NCBI GenBank assembly: GCA_963748105.1
Contig: CAVVHP010000014.1
Coordinates: 1-64,000, forward strand
Source: JAKAGZ01 sp963748105
Lineage (GTDB): Bacteria; Bacteroidota; Ignavibacteria; Ignavibacteriales; Ignavibacteriaceae
DNA length: 64,000 nucleotides
Direction: 5' to 3'
Positions 56,824 to 64,000 of this stretch are shown piece after piece. The translations under genes and the position numbers were made by a program. The notes below the pieces were generated by a model. That model saw only the letters and a list, made by a program, of their open reading frames with translations, made no database searches and was not told the DNA's origin. Numbering within the stretch: position 1 is the stretch's first letter; each line of letters begins with the position of its first letter.

Positions 56824-57618
56824 TTAATATTTGAAATGTTTTATGTGCTCACCTTTTTTGCCAATTTCAGTCATAGCTTCTATTCCAAGATCAAGATGAA
56901 GCTCAGAAAATTTACTTGTTACAATTTTATCAGATTCTTCGGACTTTACACCTTCCGGGATTAATGGCATATCAGAAACCAGGAGCAAAGCACCGCGCGG
57001 TATTTCATTCACAAGTCCTACTATAAATATAGTAGCGGTTTCCATATCTATACCTATCGTATATAATTTCCTGAGGTATTTTTTGAATCTTTCATCCCAT
57101 TCCCATACCCTTCTGTTCGTCGTATAAATAACGCCAGTTCGATATTCAAGTTTTCTTTTTACTATTTTTTCTGAAACGAATTTGTGCAATTTAAAAGACG
57201 GCAAAGCCGGAACTTCTTTCGGCAGGTAATCGTCCGTTGTTCCTTCACCCCTGATAGCAGCCGTTGGTAAAATAAAATGTCCTATCTCAGTCGATCGTTT
57301 CAGCCCACCGCATTTCCCTAGAAACAGAACTCCTTTTGGTTTTTTTGCCACTAATAGATCCATAATTGTAGCGGCATTAGCAGAACCAATTCCAAAATTT
57401 ACTATTGTTAGTCCGCTGCTGTTGGTTGCTGTCTGCATTGGTTTGCCAATTCCTTTAATTTCACAATTAAATTTTTCAGCAAATTTATCAACGTAATTCT
57501 GGAAATTTGTAAGCAGCAGATAGTTACCAAACTCATCAATCTTAGTCCCGGTGTATCTTGGCAGCCAGTTTTTAGCTATGTCAAGTTTAGATTTAAATCC
57601 TGTTTTCTTTATCGTCAT
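56824..57618 (-). CDS. amn: AMP nucleosidase
   Basis: A 264-aa enzyme of the purine nucleoside phosphorylase superfamily, here the short bacterial AMP nucleosidase form. It cleaves AMP to adenine and ribose 5-phosphate. Key parts: IVNFGIGSANAATIMDLL, GVLFLGKCGGLK, LPTAAIRGEGTTDDYLP, IDMETATIF and LLLVSDMPLIPEGVK. The family also needs this central GxGE(G/T) and acidic ET pair. No signal peptide. Spaced away from neighbours, divergent from the PagL-like gene. Confidence 0.88.
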   Translation of the reverse strand: MTIKKTGFKSKLDIAKNWLPRYTGTKIDEFGNYLLLTNFQNYVDKFAEKFNCEIKGIGKPMQTATNSSGLTIVNFGIGSANAATIMDLLVAKKPKGVLFLGKCGGLKRSTEIGHFILPTAAIRGEGTTDDYLPKEVPALPSFKLHKFVSEKIVKRKLEYRTGVIYTTNRRVWEWDERFKKYLRKLYTIGIDMETATIFIVGLVNEIPRGALLLVSDMPLIPEGVKSEESDKIVTSKFSELHLDLGIEAMTEIGKKGEHIKHFKY

Positions 57619-57764
57619 CTATTTTCCTTTAATTTGAATTATAATTTAATGTTTTCTGTTTCCAATTAAAATTTTCTTTCTTTTAATACTTTAAAAAATC
57701 AAAGCGGTAAAAGAATTTTTGCTATATTTGAAGATTATAACCTTATTAATTTGACGACGATAAT

Positions 57765-58268
57765 TTGAAACCAATTTTACTGAAATTTTTCCAGCTACTA
57801 TTATTGACAATTTTTTTGTCGACTTTTGCTATAGCACAAATTAAAGATCCTAAACTAATAGCGGTTTCCGGTTCTTATTTTGATTTTAATAAAAAAGTAA
57901 ACACGGCTTTTGAAGCAAGATTTGAATATCGCCACGACAAAGGTCCCTGGAAGATCAGGCCGTTTGGCGGAGCAATGATTACCACTCACGGTACAATTTA
58001 TGTTTTTGGCGGCGGGCTGGTTAATTTTTTAATCGGTGAGCATTTTGTTATAACACCAAGTTTTGCGCCCGGGCTTTATTATAAAGGAAACGGCAAAGAC
58101 CTTTATTACCCTATTGAATTCAGATCACAAATTGAAATTGCTTACAGATTTTTAAATGGAGGCAGAATCGGAGTGAGTTTCGGACATATTTCAAACGCCA
58201 GCCTAGGACCACCAAATCCAGGTGTTGAATACCTTGCAGGGACAATCGCATTACCTGTATCCTGGTAA
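57765..58268 (+). CDS. PagL-like lipid A 3-O-deacylase
   Basis: A 167-aa outer-membrane enzyme that removes a 3-linked acyl chain from lipid A. Signal peptide LLLLTIFLSTFAIAQ. The eight-stranded barrel ends in the catalytic segment FGHISNASLGPPNPG with His141 and Ser143; Glu155 lies in GVEYLAG, where the family's acidic residue is expected. The start is TTG, with a TATATTTG element about 35 bases upstream. It stops three bases before the convergent lipoprotein gene. It implies that the cell has lipid A, so a Gram-negative envelope. Confidence 0.8.
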   Translation: MKPILLKFFQLLLLTIFLSTFAIAQIKDPKLIAVSGSYFDFNKKVNTAFEARFEYRHDKGPWKIRPFGGAMITTHGTIYVFGGGLVNFLIGEHFVITPSFAPGLYYKGNGKDLYYPIEFRSQIEIAYRFLNGGRIGVSFGHISNASLGPPNPGVEYLAGTIALPVSW

Positions 58269-58270
58269 TG

Positions 58271-59344
58271 TTACCAGAGCCATGATGAAGTTCTTTCCTT
58301 AGATTTTTCTTCTCCTGTAAAATTACGCCAGAATGATGTGTACTTTTCATTTGTAACAATACCAATTGGGCCCTCATAAATTCCACCATCTTTATAACCG
58401 TCATATACTCTTACAGCAATAATATTTTTACCATTTAAGTTTAAATATCCGGACGGAATTTTATAACCTCGTAATTGAAAATATTCATTACCTTTAAGAG
58501 GTCCAGGTGGATTTTCTCTAAAATCACCCGTACTTCCCAGCAACTTACCATTAAGATAGGTTTGATCTAGATCATCTATTTTTCCCATTAAAAGAAAAAG
58601 ATTTTTATTTTGAAGATTATCAGGGAGATCAAATTCTCTGCGATACCATGCAAAGCCATCGTATTCTGCATAACCTTCACTTTCCCATTTTAGTGGAACT
58701 GTAATTTTACTCCATCCTGAATCCTGGAAATTTATTCCTGAGTAAAGAGAATCATCTCCTGTTTTAAATTTCCATATGCCATCAAGATTTAAGTCAGGTG
58801 CAAATCCGGGGTCTTCAATATCTATTCCCGGATCACCTTCCAGGATACCTCCGGATAATTCATAATCAAAAACTCTTACTGCAATTAAATTATCCCCGTT
58901 TTCATTTAGATATTCCTGGGGAACATAATACCTTCTGAAGACATAATATGCAGTTTGATAATCAGGAGGAAAAGATCCGGCAAATCCTAACAGATGCCCA
59001 TTTAAATAAGTTTGTTCAACATCATCAACTCTTCCCAGATTCAGATAAACGTTTTGATTCTTCAATTCGCCATCATAACTGAAATGAATTCTGTACCATG
59101 CGTAACCATCAAACCCATTAAATCCCTGGTCTTCCCAGTTTGACGGAACATTAATTTTTTCCCAATTGCTATCATCATAATTTTTTTCAGCCCAGCTTAT
59201 ATCATCGCCAATTGAAAATTTCCATTTACCCTTAAGATCAATAACCCGCATACTATGTATGTTTTTTTCATCTCTAGGCCTACAACCAGTTACTATCAAG
59301 GTTGAGCTTAATATTATTAAAAGATATTTAAAACTGAATTTCAT
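58271..59344 (-). CDS. Lipoprotein with two tandem GH2-like jelly-roll domains
   Basis: A 357-aa lipoprotein (lipobox IVTGC, Cys21) with two copies of one beta-sandwich domain, about 36-170 and 190-335. Matching segments are LKGKWKFSIGDDISW and LDGIWKFKTGDDSLY; DSNWEKINVPSNWE and DSGWSKITVPLKWE; YAWYRIHF and FAWYRREF; VDDVEQTYLNGHLLG and IDDLDQTYLNGKLLG. Both resemble the sugar-binding domain of family-2 glycosidases, but no catalytic barrel is present. It probably binds sugar or acts as a sensor. The HEAT-like secreted gene is 40 bases upstream in the same direction, so they likely share a promoter. Confidence 0.75.
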   Translation of the reverse strand: MKFSFKYLLIILSSTLIVTGCRPRDEKNIHSMRVIDLKGKWKFSIGDDISWAEKNYDDSNWEKINVPSNWEDQGFNGFDGYAWYRIHFSYDGELKNQNVYLNLGRVDDVEQTYLNGHLLGFAGSFPPDYQTAYYVFRRYYVPQEYLNENGDNLIAVRVFDYELSGGILEGDPGIDIEDPGFAPDLNLDGIWKFKTGDDSLYSGINFQDSGWSKITVPLKWESEGYAEYDGFAWYRREFDLPDNLQNKNLFLLMGKIDDLDQTYLNGKLLGSTGDFRENPPGPLKGNEYFQLRGYKIPSGYLNLNGKNIIAVRVYDGYKDGGIYEGPIGIVTNEKYTSFWRNFTGEEKSKERTSSWLW

Positions 59345-59384
59345 TTTTTATTTATCTACAGTAGTGAACAACATTAGATTAAAT

Positions 59385-59804
59385 TTAGAATTTACTTTTA
59401 ATAGATACATAACCAAGATTTGAATTCTTAACATATTCACTGAATATCAATGCACTCATTTTTTTTACTCTTTCGTTCTCATCGGTTAATGATTGTCTTC
59501 TAACAGCTTCCAACCCTTTTGCATCTCTTATTTCATATAAAGAAAGTGCTATAAGTACTTTAGTATTCGCATCTTTAACATTTGACATTTTGTCAATCAG
59601 CGCATCTACAGCTTCTCTAATTCTGTATTTACCAGCATAATAAATGCAGCTTCTGTTAAGTCCCTCATTATCTGATTTTATTCCAATTATAAGATTATTA
59701 ATTGCATTTTCAGAAACAGGTGTAGTTACATGTTGTGCTTTGACTAAAGTAGATAACATTACTCCAGCTAAAAGCACCATCGTGATTAAATTAAAATGTC
59801 TCAT
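59385..59804 (-). CDS. Small secreted HEAT-repeat-like protein
   Basis: A 139-aa protein with signal peptide ITMVLLAGVMLSTLVKAQ. The mature part has three or four short helical pairs: ENAINNLIIGIKSDNEGLNRSCIYYAGKY, IREAVDALIDKMSNVKDANTKVLIALSLYEI and GLEAVRRQSLTDENERVKKMSALIFSEYV. This spacing is typical of HEAT/PBS-lyase repeats. AAAGGAGGT precedes the ATG. Upstream lies a set of direct repeats with 11-base spacing, so transcription is probably controlled by an OmpR-type regulator, likely the one encoded just beyond. It forms an operon with the tandem jelly-roll lipoprotein. Confidence 0.7.
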   Translation of the reverse strand: MRHFNLITMVLLAGVMLSTLVKAQHVTTPVSENAINNLIIGIKSDNEGLNRSCIYYAGKYRIREAVDALIDKMSNVKDANTKVLIALSLYEIRDAKGLEAVRRQSLTDENERVKKMSALIFSEYVKNSNLGYVSIKSKF

Positions 59805-59874
59805 CTCATACCTCCTTTTATATTTGAACCTGAATTAACTTACGGTTCAAAACTAGAAAAGGAGAATGTAAGCG

Positions 59875-59913
59875 TTGTCACCCAGTTGTAACGGGTTTGT
59901 AAAAAAATGTCAT
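59875..59913. promoter_or_regulatory. Pho-box-like direct repeats with 11-base period
   Basis: TTGTCAC (59875-59881), TTGTAAC (59886-59892) and TTGTAAA (59897-59903) recur every 11 bases with 4-base gaps, followed by ATGTCAT at 59907-59913. Seven-base direct repeats with 4-base gaps are how PhoB and other OmpR-type response regulators bind. The block lies 71 bases before the start of the HEAT-like gene and 63 bases past the stop of an OmpR-type regulator gene. Confidence 0.55.
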
Positions 59914-59975
59914 GGCAAAATCCCTGAAATCTGTCCGAAAACAGCGTTTTAAAGTCGGTTCTGAAAATATTGAAA

Positions 59976-60659
59976 TCAGTCTACCAATTTGTAACCAACT
60001 CCGTGAACAGTGAGTATAATTTTAGGATTATTCGGATCCTTTTCAATTTTCTGACGCAGCTTTAATATAAAATTATCCACGGTCCTGGTTGTCGGGGATT
60101 CTTCATAACCCCATACTTCATTAAGCAGGTCGTCCCTGCTTAGGGTAGCGTTTCTTTTTTTCCACAGATATCGCAGTATTTCAAACTCCTTGTGCGACAG
60201 AGAGACCTCCTTACCGCCGGTGTTTGCAGTATAGGCAGTGAAATTAACATTCAGGTTCCCGATTTTTTCTACCAGGCCTTCCGAGGAAATTTTGTTTTCG
60301 CTTCTTCGCAGTATCGCCTTTATCCGGGCAAGCAATTCCCTTAAACTGAAAGGCTTTGTCACGTAATCATCGGCACCCAGTTCCAGCCCAAGCACTTTAT
60401 CTATTTCCTCCCCTTTTGCGGTCAGGAGAATTATCGGAGTCTCAACTCCAATCTTCCTCGCGGTTTTGCAGACGTCAAACCCGGACATTTTAGGCATCAT
60501 CACGTCGAGGATGATTAAATCGTAACTGTTCTTTTTTATTTGTCCGAGAGCTTCTTCACCGTCGGCGGCGCAATTGACTTCATAACCTTCGAATTCAAGA
60601 TTATCCTGAAGTCCTTTACGCATATTTATTTCGTCTTCAGCGACAAGTATTTTTGTCAT
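59976..60659 (-). CDS. OmpR-family response regulator
   Basis: A 227-aa two-component regulator. The receiver domain has Glu8-Asp9-Glu10 and phospho-acceptor Asp52 (LILDVMMPKMSG). The switch Thr is in LLTAKG and Lys in YVTKPF. The C-terminal winged helix (SLSHKEFEILRYLWKKRNATLSRDDLLNEVWGYE ... TRTVDNFILKLRQKIE) recognises direct repeats. It follows its sensor kinase by 24 bases and is co-transcribed with it. Likely target: the repeats at 59875-59913. Confidence 0.94.
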   Translation of the reverse strand: MTKILVAEDEINMRKGLQDNLEFEGYEVNCAADGEEALGQIKKNSYDLIILDVMMPKMSGFDVCKTARKIGVETPIILLTAKGEEIDKVLGLELGADDYVTKPFSLRELLARIKAILRRSENKISSEGLVEKIGNLNVNFTAYTANTGGKEVSLSHKEFEILRYLWKKRNATLSRDDLLNEVWGYEESPTTRTVDNFILKLRQKIEKDPNNPKIILTVHGVGYKLVD

Positions 60660-60683
60660 TTCAGATTCCCGATTATTTAAAAT

Positions 60684-62231
60684 TTAATTTTTGTCTCCCC
60701 GTAATGGGAATTTCAACCTGAATAAACTTCCCTCCCCGGGTTCGCTTTCCAGTTCAACTATACCTTTATGAGCCTCAACGATATGTTTAACAATGCTAAG
60801 ACCAAGACCGGTGCCTTTCACGTTGTGAACCAGCCCTGAGCCTACACGGAAAAATTTTTCATAAATCTTTTTCTGATCTTCCTTTGGGATGCCGATACCG
60901 TAATCTTTTACTTCGACGAAAGAGAAACCTTTTCCGAATCCGGTTCTTACTAATAACTTTTTATTTTTCATGCTGTACTTAACCGCATTATCAAGCAGAT
61001 TCATGAATGCCTCAGAGACAGCTTCCTCGTCAAGTTTTTGCACGGGTATCGAATCATCTTTTTCAAGGATTGCCTCAAATCCATTTTGCGCCAGGTGAAC
61101 CTTATAGGAGCTAAAAACATTTTCAACGATATCATTGAGAAAGGTGTCGACAAAGTTAAAATTTCTTTTACCCGCCTCAATTCTGGAAAAATTTAAAATC
61201 GAATTGACAATCCTGCTTAGCCGCGCGGTCTCCTGGCTTATTATGCCGTAATATTCCTGTTTCTTTTCTTCCGTCCTTACTCTTCCCATTTCAAGTGTTT
61301 CCGCGAACATACTTATCATTGAAAGAGGTGTTCTCAGTTCGTGCGAAACATTTGAAACGAAATCCGATTTCATCTGTGATATTTCAATTTCCTTTCTCAC
61401 ATTTCTGAAAACAATGTAGATTCCCAGCAGAAGAACAATAACGAGTAAAGCAATTAAAGCCAGGTTGGTAATCGCCCTTTGTTTCACCATTGAGTCTATT
61501 GTCTCTCCCTGCAGTAAAATTCCCAGGTTAAATCCCGGTAAAAGCCACATTGCTTTTCTTGTCCGTATTTTATCTACAGGAATCACTGGATCATTATCAA
61601 AACTGTAATTTTTTGAACCAGAAAGGATATAAATCAAAAACTCATTGCCGGAAATAGATTTTATTTTGGGCGATAAAATTTTATCAATAAATATTTCCGG
61701 TTTTACAAGCAGGATACAGAATTTGTCACGCAGTTTGTCACTATTAAAGGTGAAAAACAAAATCGCTTCCGATGCGTCGGCCTTAATAGGTTCCAGTTTC
61801 CTGAAACCGCTTTGTTGGTAAGATACCAGGCGGCTGATCATGCTTTTATTATTTATGATGAGAGAATCCACGGAACTGGTTCTGAAATTATCTCTTGATA
61901 CATTCCCGAAGGCGCTCAAAATTATATATTTAGCGGCATCACCTAAAATGACCCCGTCAATTGAATTATTTTCACCAATAAATTTTTTAATGTTCTCATC
62001 AGCGCTGGCCGATGCAATTCCTTCTTCAATTTTTCCGGCCCAGCTCTCCATAATATCCTGCGAAAACTGGTTAACGGAAAATAAAATTGCATCAAGCTGA
62101 CTCTCGTAAATTTTCTCAATTACCTTTTCATTGCTGTTTAGTGAAGTTAACTCAAACGAAATGAAGAGAAGTGCGGGAACAACAATAACTACAATTAGGA
62201 TAACCCCGATTCTGCGCAGCCTGTTATTCAT
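60684..62231 (-). CDS. Membrane sensor histidine kinase
   Basis: A 515-aa kinase. Two membrane segments (about 8-27 and 256-275) enclose a periplasmic sensor domain of about 230 residues that I cannot name. HisKA carries His297 in FVSNVSHELRTPLSMI. The ATPase part has the N box (MNLLDNAVKYS), G1 DYGIGIP and G2 GTGLGLSI. First gene of a kinase-regulator operon with the gap of 24 bases. The genes beyond the regulator (HEAT-like, jelly-roll lipoprotein) suggest an envelope or carbohydrate signal; phosphate is another possibility given the Pho-box-like repeats. Confidence 0.93.
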   Translation of the reverse strand: MNNRLRRIGVILIVVIVVPALLFISFELTSLNSNEKVIEKIYESQLDAILFSVNQFSQDIMESWAGKIEEGIASASADENIKKFIGENNSIDGVILGDAAKYIILSAFGNVSRDNFRTSSVDSLIINNKSMISRLVSYQQSGFRKLEPIKADASEAILFFTFNSDKLRDKFCILLVKPEIFIDKILSPKIKSISGNEFLIYILSGSKNYSFDNDPVIPVDKIRTRKAMWLLPGFNLGILLQGETIDSMVKQRAITNLALIALLVIVLLLGIYIVFRNVRKEIEISQMKSDFVSNVSHELRTPLSMISMFAETLEMGRVRTEEKKQEYYGIISQETARLSRIVNSILNFSRIEAGKRNFNFVDTFLNDIVENVFSSYKVHLAQNGFEAILEKDDSIPVQKLDEEAVSEAFMNLLDNAVKYSMKNKKLLVRTGFGKGFSFVEVKDYGIGIPKEDQKKIYEKFFRVGSGLVHNVKGTGLGLSIVKHIVEAHKGIVELESEPGEGSLFRLKFPLRGDKN

Positions 62232-62321
62232 CTTAGCCTTTTAATTTAAATTATTCAGCACAATCAAAATATTGAAATTCGGCTAAATATCCTTTTATTA
62301 AATCCCGTGTAAGGAAAATAT

Positions 62322-64000
62322 TTATTTCCTCTCAGGTAATAATAGCTTGGCAACAAGAGCGGTCCACCCGGTCTGGTGTGAAGCACCCAGGCCGCAACCG
62401 GAATCTCCGTGGAAATATTCGTTGAATAAAATATAATTATTAAAATGCCTGTCATTATTGAATTTCTCATTCCCTCCGTTGCAGGGCCGGTTTCCATTCT
62501 GATCGGGCATAAATAATTTTATTAATCTTTCTGTAAGCTTATCTGAAATATCTTTGAGAGTTAAATATTTTCCTGAACCGGTTGGATACTCAACCTTGAA
62601 ATCATCTCCATAGTAATGATGAAATCTCTGAAGCGATTCAATTATTAAAAAATTCACCGGAAACCAGATGGGGCCCCTCCAGTTTGAATTTCCTCCGAAT
62701 AACCCGGAATCGGATTCTCCGGGAACATATTTAACTGTAAATTCCTGTCCGTCCGCTTTAAATACATACGGATTTGCAAGATGATATTTCGATAATGCAC
62801 GCACTCCAAATTCCGACAAAAATTCATTTTCATCAAGCATCCTACGCAGCAGGCATTTCATTCTGTGACCCGCGCAATAGAGATAGCAATCTTCCTTCAC
62901 CTTTCCCTTTAATCTCCCAGTGTGATACCAGCCCTGCAAGATCCTTTCTATAATTCAAGAACCATTCTAACCTAGCGGCAAAGTCGGGACAGGCTTTCAT
63001 AACTTCCGGATCAAGCACTTCCACAGCAAAAAGAGGAATCAGCCCGACGATTGAACGGACTTTAAGTTTTTCGTGACCGTCATCGGTAGTATGAAGAACA
63101 TCATAATAAAATTCATCTCCTTCATCCCACATATTTATTCCTTCATCGCTTATCCTGAACATAGCGTTCGCGATATAAAGGAAATGTTCAAAAAATTTTG
63201 TTGCCATATCCTGGTAGATGGAATTATCCTTAGAAAGTTCGAGCGAAATCCTCATCATATTAAGACAATACATTGCCATCCAGGCCGTACCGTCCGCCTG
63301 TTCAATATGTGCCTCAGCAAAATCGGAACTGCGGTCAAAAACCCCAATGTTATCTAGTCCTAAGAAACCACCCTGAAAAATATTATGATTGTCGGCATCT
63401 TTCCTGTTAACCCACCAGGTAAAATTTAATGAGAAGCTTGTGGAAAACTGATTCGAGAAATTCAGTATCTCCTTTGCCATCCCTGTTTTTCTGATCAATT
63501 TTATAAACTCTCCAGGCAGCGTATGCATGAACCGGCGGATTTACGTCACTGAAATTCCATTCGTACGCGGGCAATTGGCCATTAGGCAGCATATACCATT
63601 CGCGGGTTAAATGTATTAACTGGTGCTTTGCGAATTCAGCGTCTATCATTGCAAGAGTAATACAATGGAAGGCAAGATCCCACGACGCATACCACGGATA
63701 TTCCCACTTATCTGGCATAGAAATAATATCAAAATTATTCAGGTTTACCCATTCGGAATTTCTGCCGCTTTTTCTTTCAACGGGCGGTTCCGGCTGAGAC
63801 GGATCACCGTTAAGCCATTGTGTTACATCATAATAATAGAACTGTTTATTCCACAGCATTCCGGCAAATGCCTGCCGCTGAATATTTAGGAGCTCTTTTT
63901 CTTTAATGTCTTTTTGTATGCCGGAATAAAATTTATCCGCTTCACTGATTCTATTTTCAAAAATTACTTCAAAGTTTTCAAACGGATCGTTACCCGGACT
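62322..64000 (-). CDS. GH63-type glycoside hydrolase, partial and with two frameshifts
   Basis: C-terminal ~560 residues of a large alpha-glucosidase-type enzyme of the GH63 (mannosyl-oligosaccharide glucosidase-like) clan; the 5' part lies beyond 64000. Segments include QAFAGMLWNKQFYYYDV, WEYPWYASWDLAFHC, NFTWWVNRKDADNHNIFQGGFLGLDNIG and RGPIWFPVNFLIIESLQRF, ending QTGWTALVAKLLLPERK. These are typical of the (alpha/alpha)6 barrel, with an Asp in YASWDLAFH as a candidate catalytic acid. The frame changes at 63421-63427, joining FHKLLI to NFTWWVN, and at the CCC run 62869-62871, joining SLLRG to HRMKCLLRRM; each needs one base. No signal peptide can be assessed. Confidence 0.82.

Noticed and set aside
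1..64000. tRNA or rRNA genes
   Set aside because: I saw no cloverleaf-like or rRNA sequence by eye; a covariance search could still find one.

Overview
The window has two compositional parts. Positions 1 to about 3950 look like a Bacillus-type Firmicute: strong GGAGG ribosome sites, a WYL-domain regulator divergent from a metallo-beta-lactamase-fold hydrolase, a DHA2 drug exporter, and the C-terminal piece of a YwaF-like membrane protein that is cut off at about 3950. Everything to the right looks like one AT-rich member of the Bacteroidota/Ignavibacteriota side of the tree, most likely an Ignavibacteria relative. That assignment is inference. It rests on the protein families present (DUF5916, DUF885, tricorn, BNR-repeat secreted proteins, PagL-like deacylase) and on promoters with the TTTG or TTTA ... 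TAnnTTTG pattern. The switch at about 3950 is either an assembly chimera or a very recent transfer.

Layout: 4.0-9.3 kb holds housekeeping genes (ABC-F ATPase, RhlE-type helicase, pabA, MltB-like transglycosylase). From 9.4 to 20.3 kb lies an accessory region of small single genes, all on the + strand. Long palindromic non-coding sites separate them, with TAAC near the left end and GTTA near the right end, and several of these sites are clearly related to each other. This looks like an integron cassette array without an integrase. It also carries three copies of an unexplained repeat of about 300 bp and an IS110-family (IS1111-type) element inserted at one of the sites. From 20.4 to 64 kb the chromosome is ordinary but rich in secreted proteins: a BNR-repeat protein, phosphodiesterase, alpha/beta hydrolase, a sugar ABC importer linked to a GH38 mannosidase, electron-bifurcating NfnAB, a tricorn protease, DinB, a DUF5916 protein, DUF885, DPP-IV and M28 peptidases, MnmA, a PIN-PhoH protein, AMP nucleosidase, PagL, a two-component system, and a GH63-type glycosidase running off the right edge.

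The secreted peptidases and glycosidases with an ABC sugar importer suggest a heterotroph that degrades protein and glycans. NfnAB suggests a metabolism that uses reduced ferredoxin.

Nine genes are split by fourteen single-base frameshifts, many at homopolymers, with conserved sequence continuing in the next frame. The most economical explanation is uncorrected long-read indels, so these genes are annotated as full-length CDSs with the break positions given.
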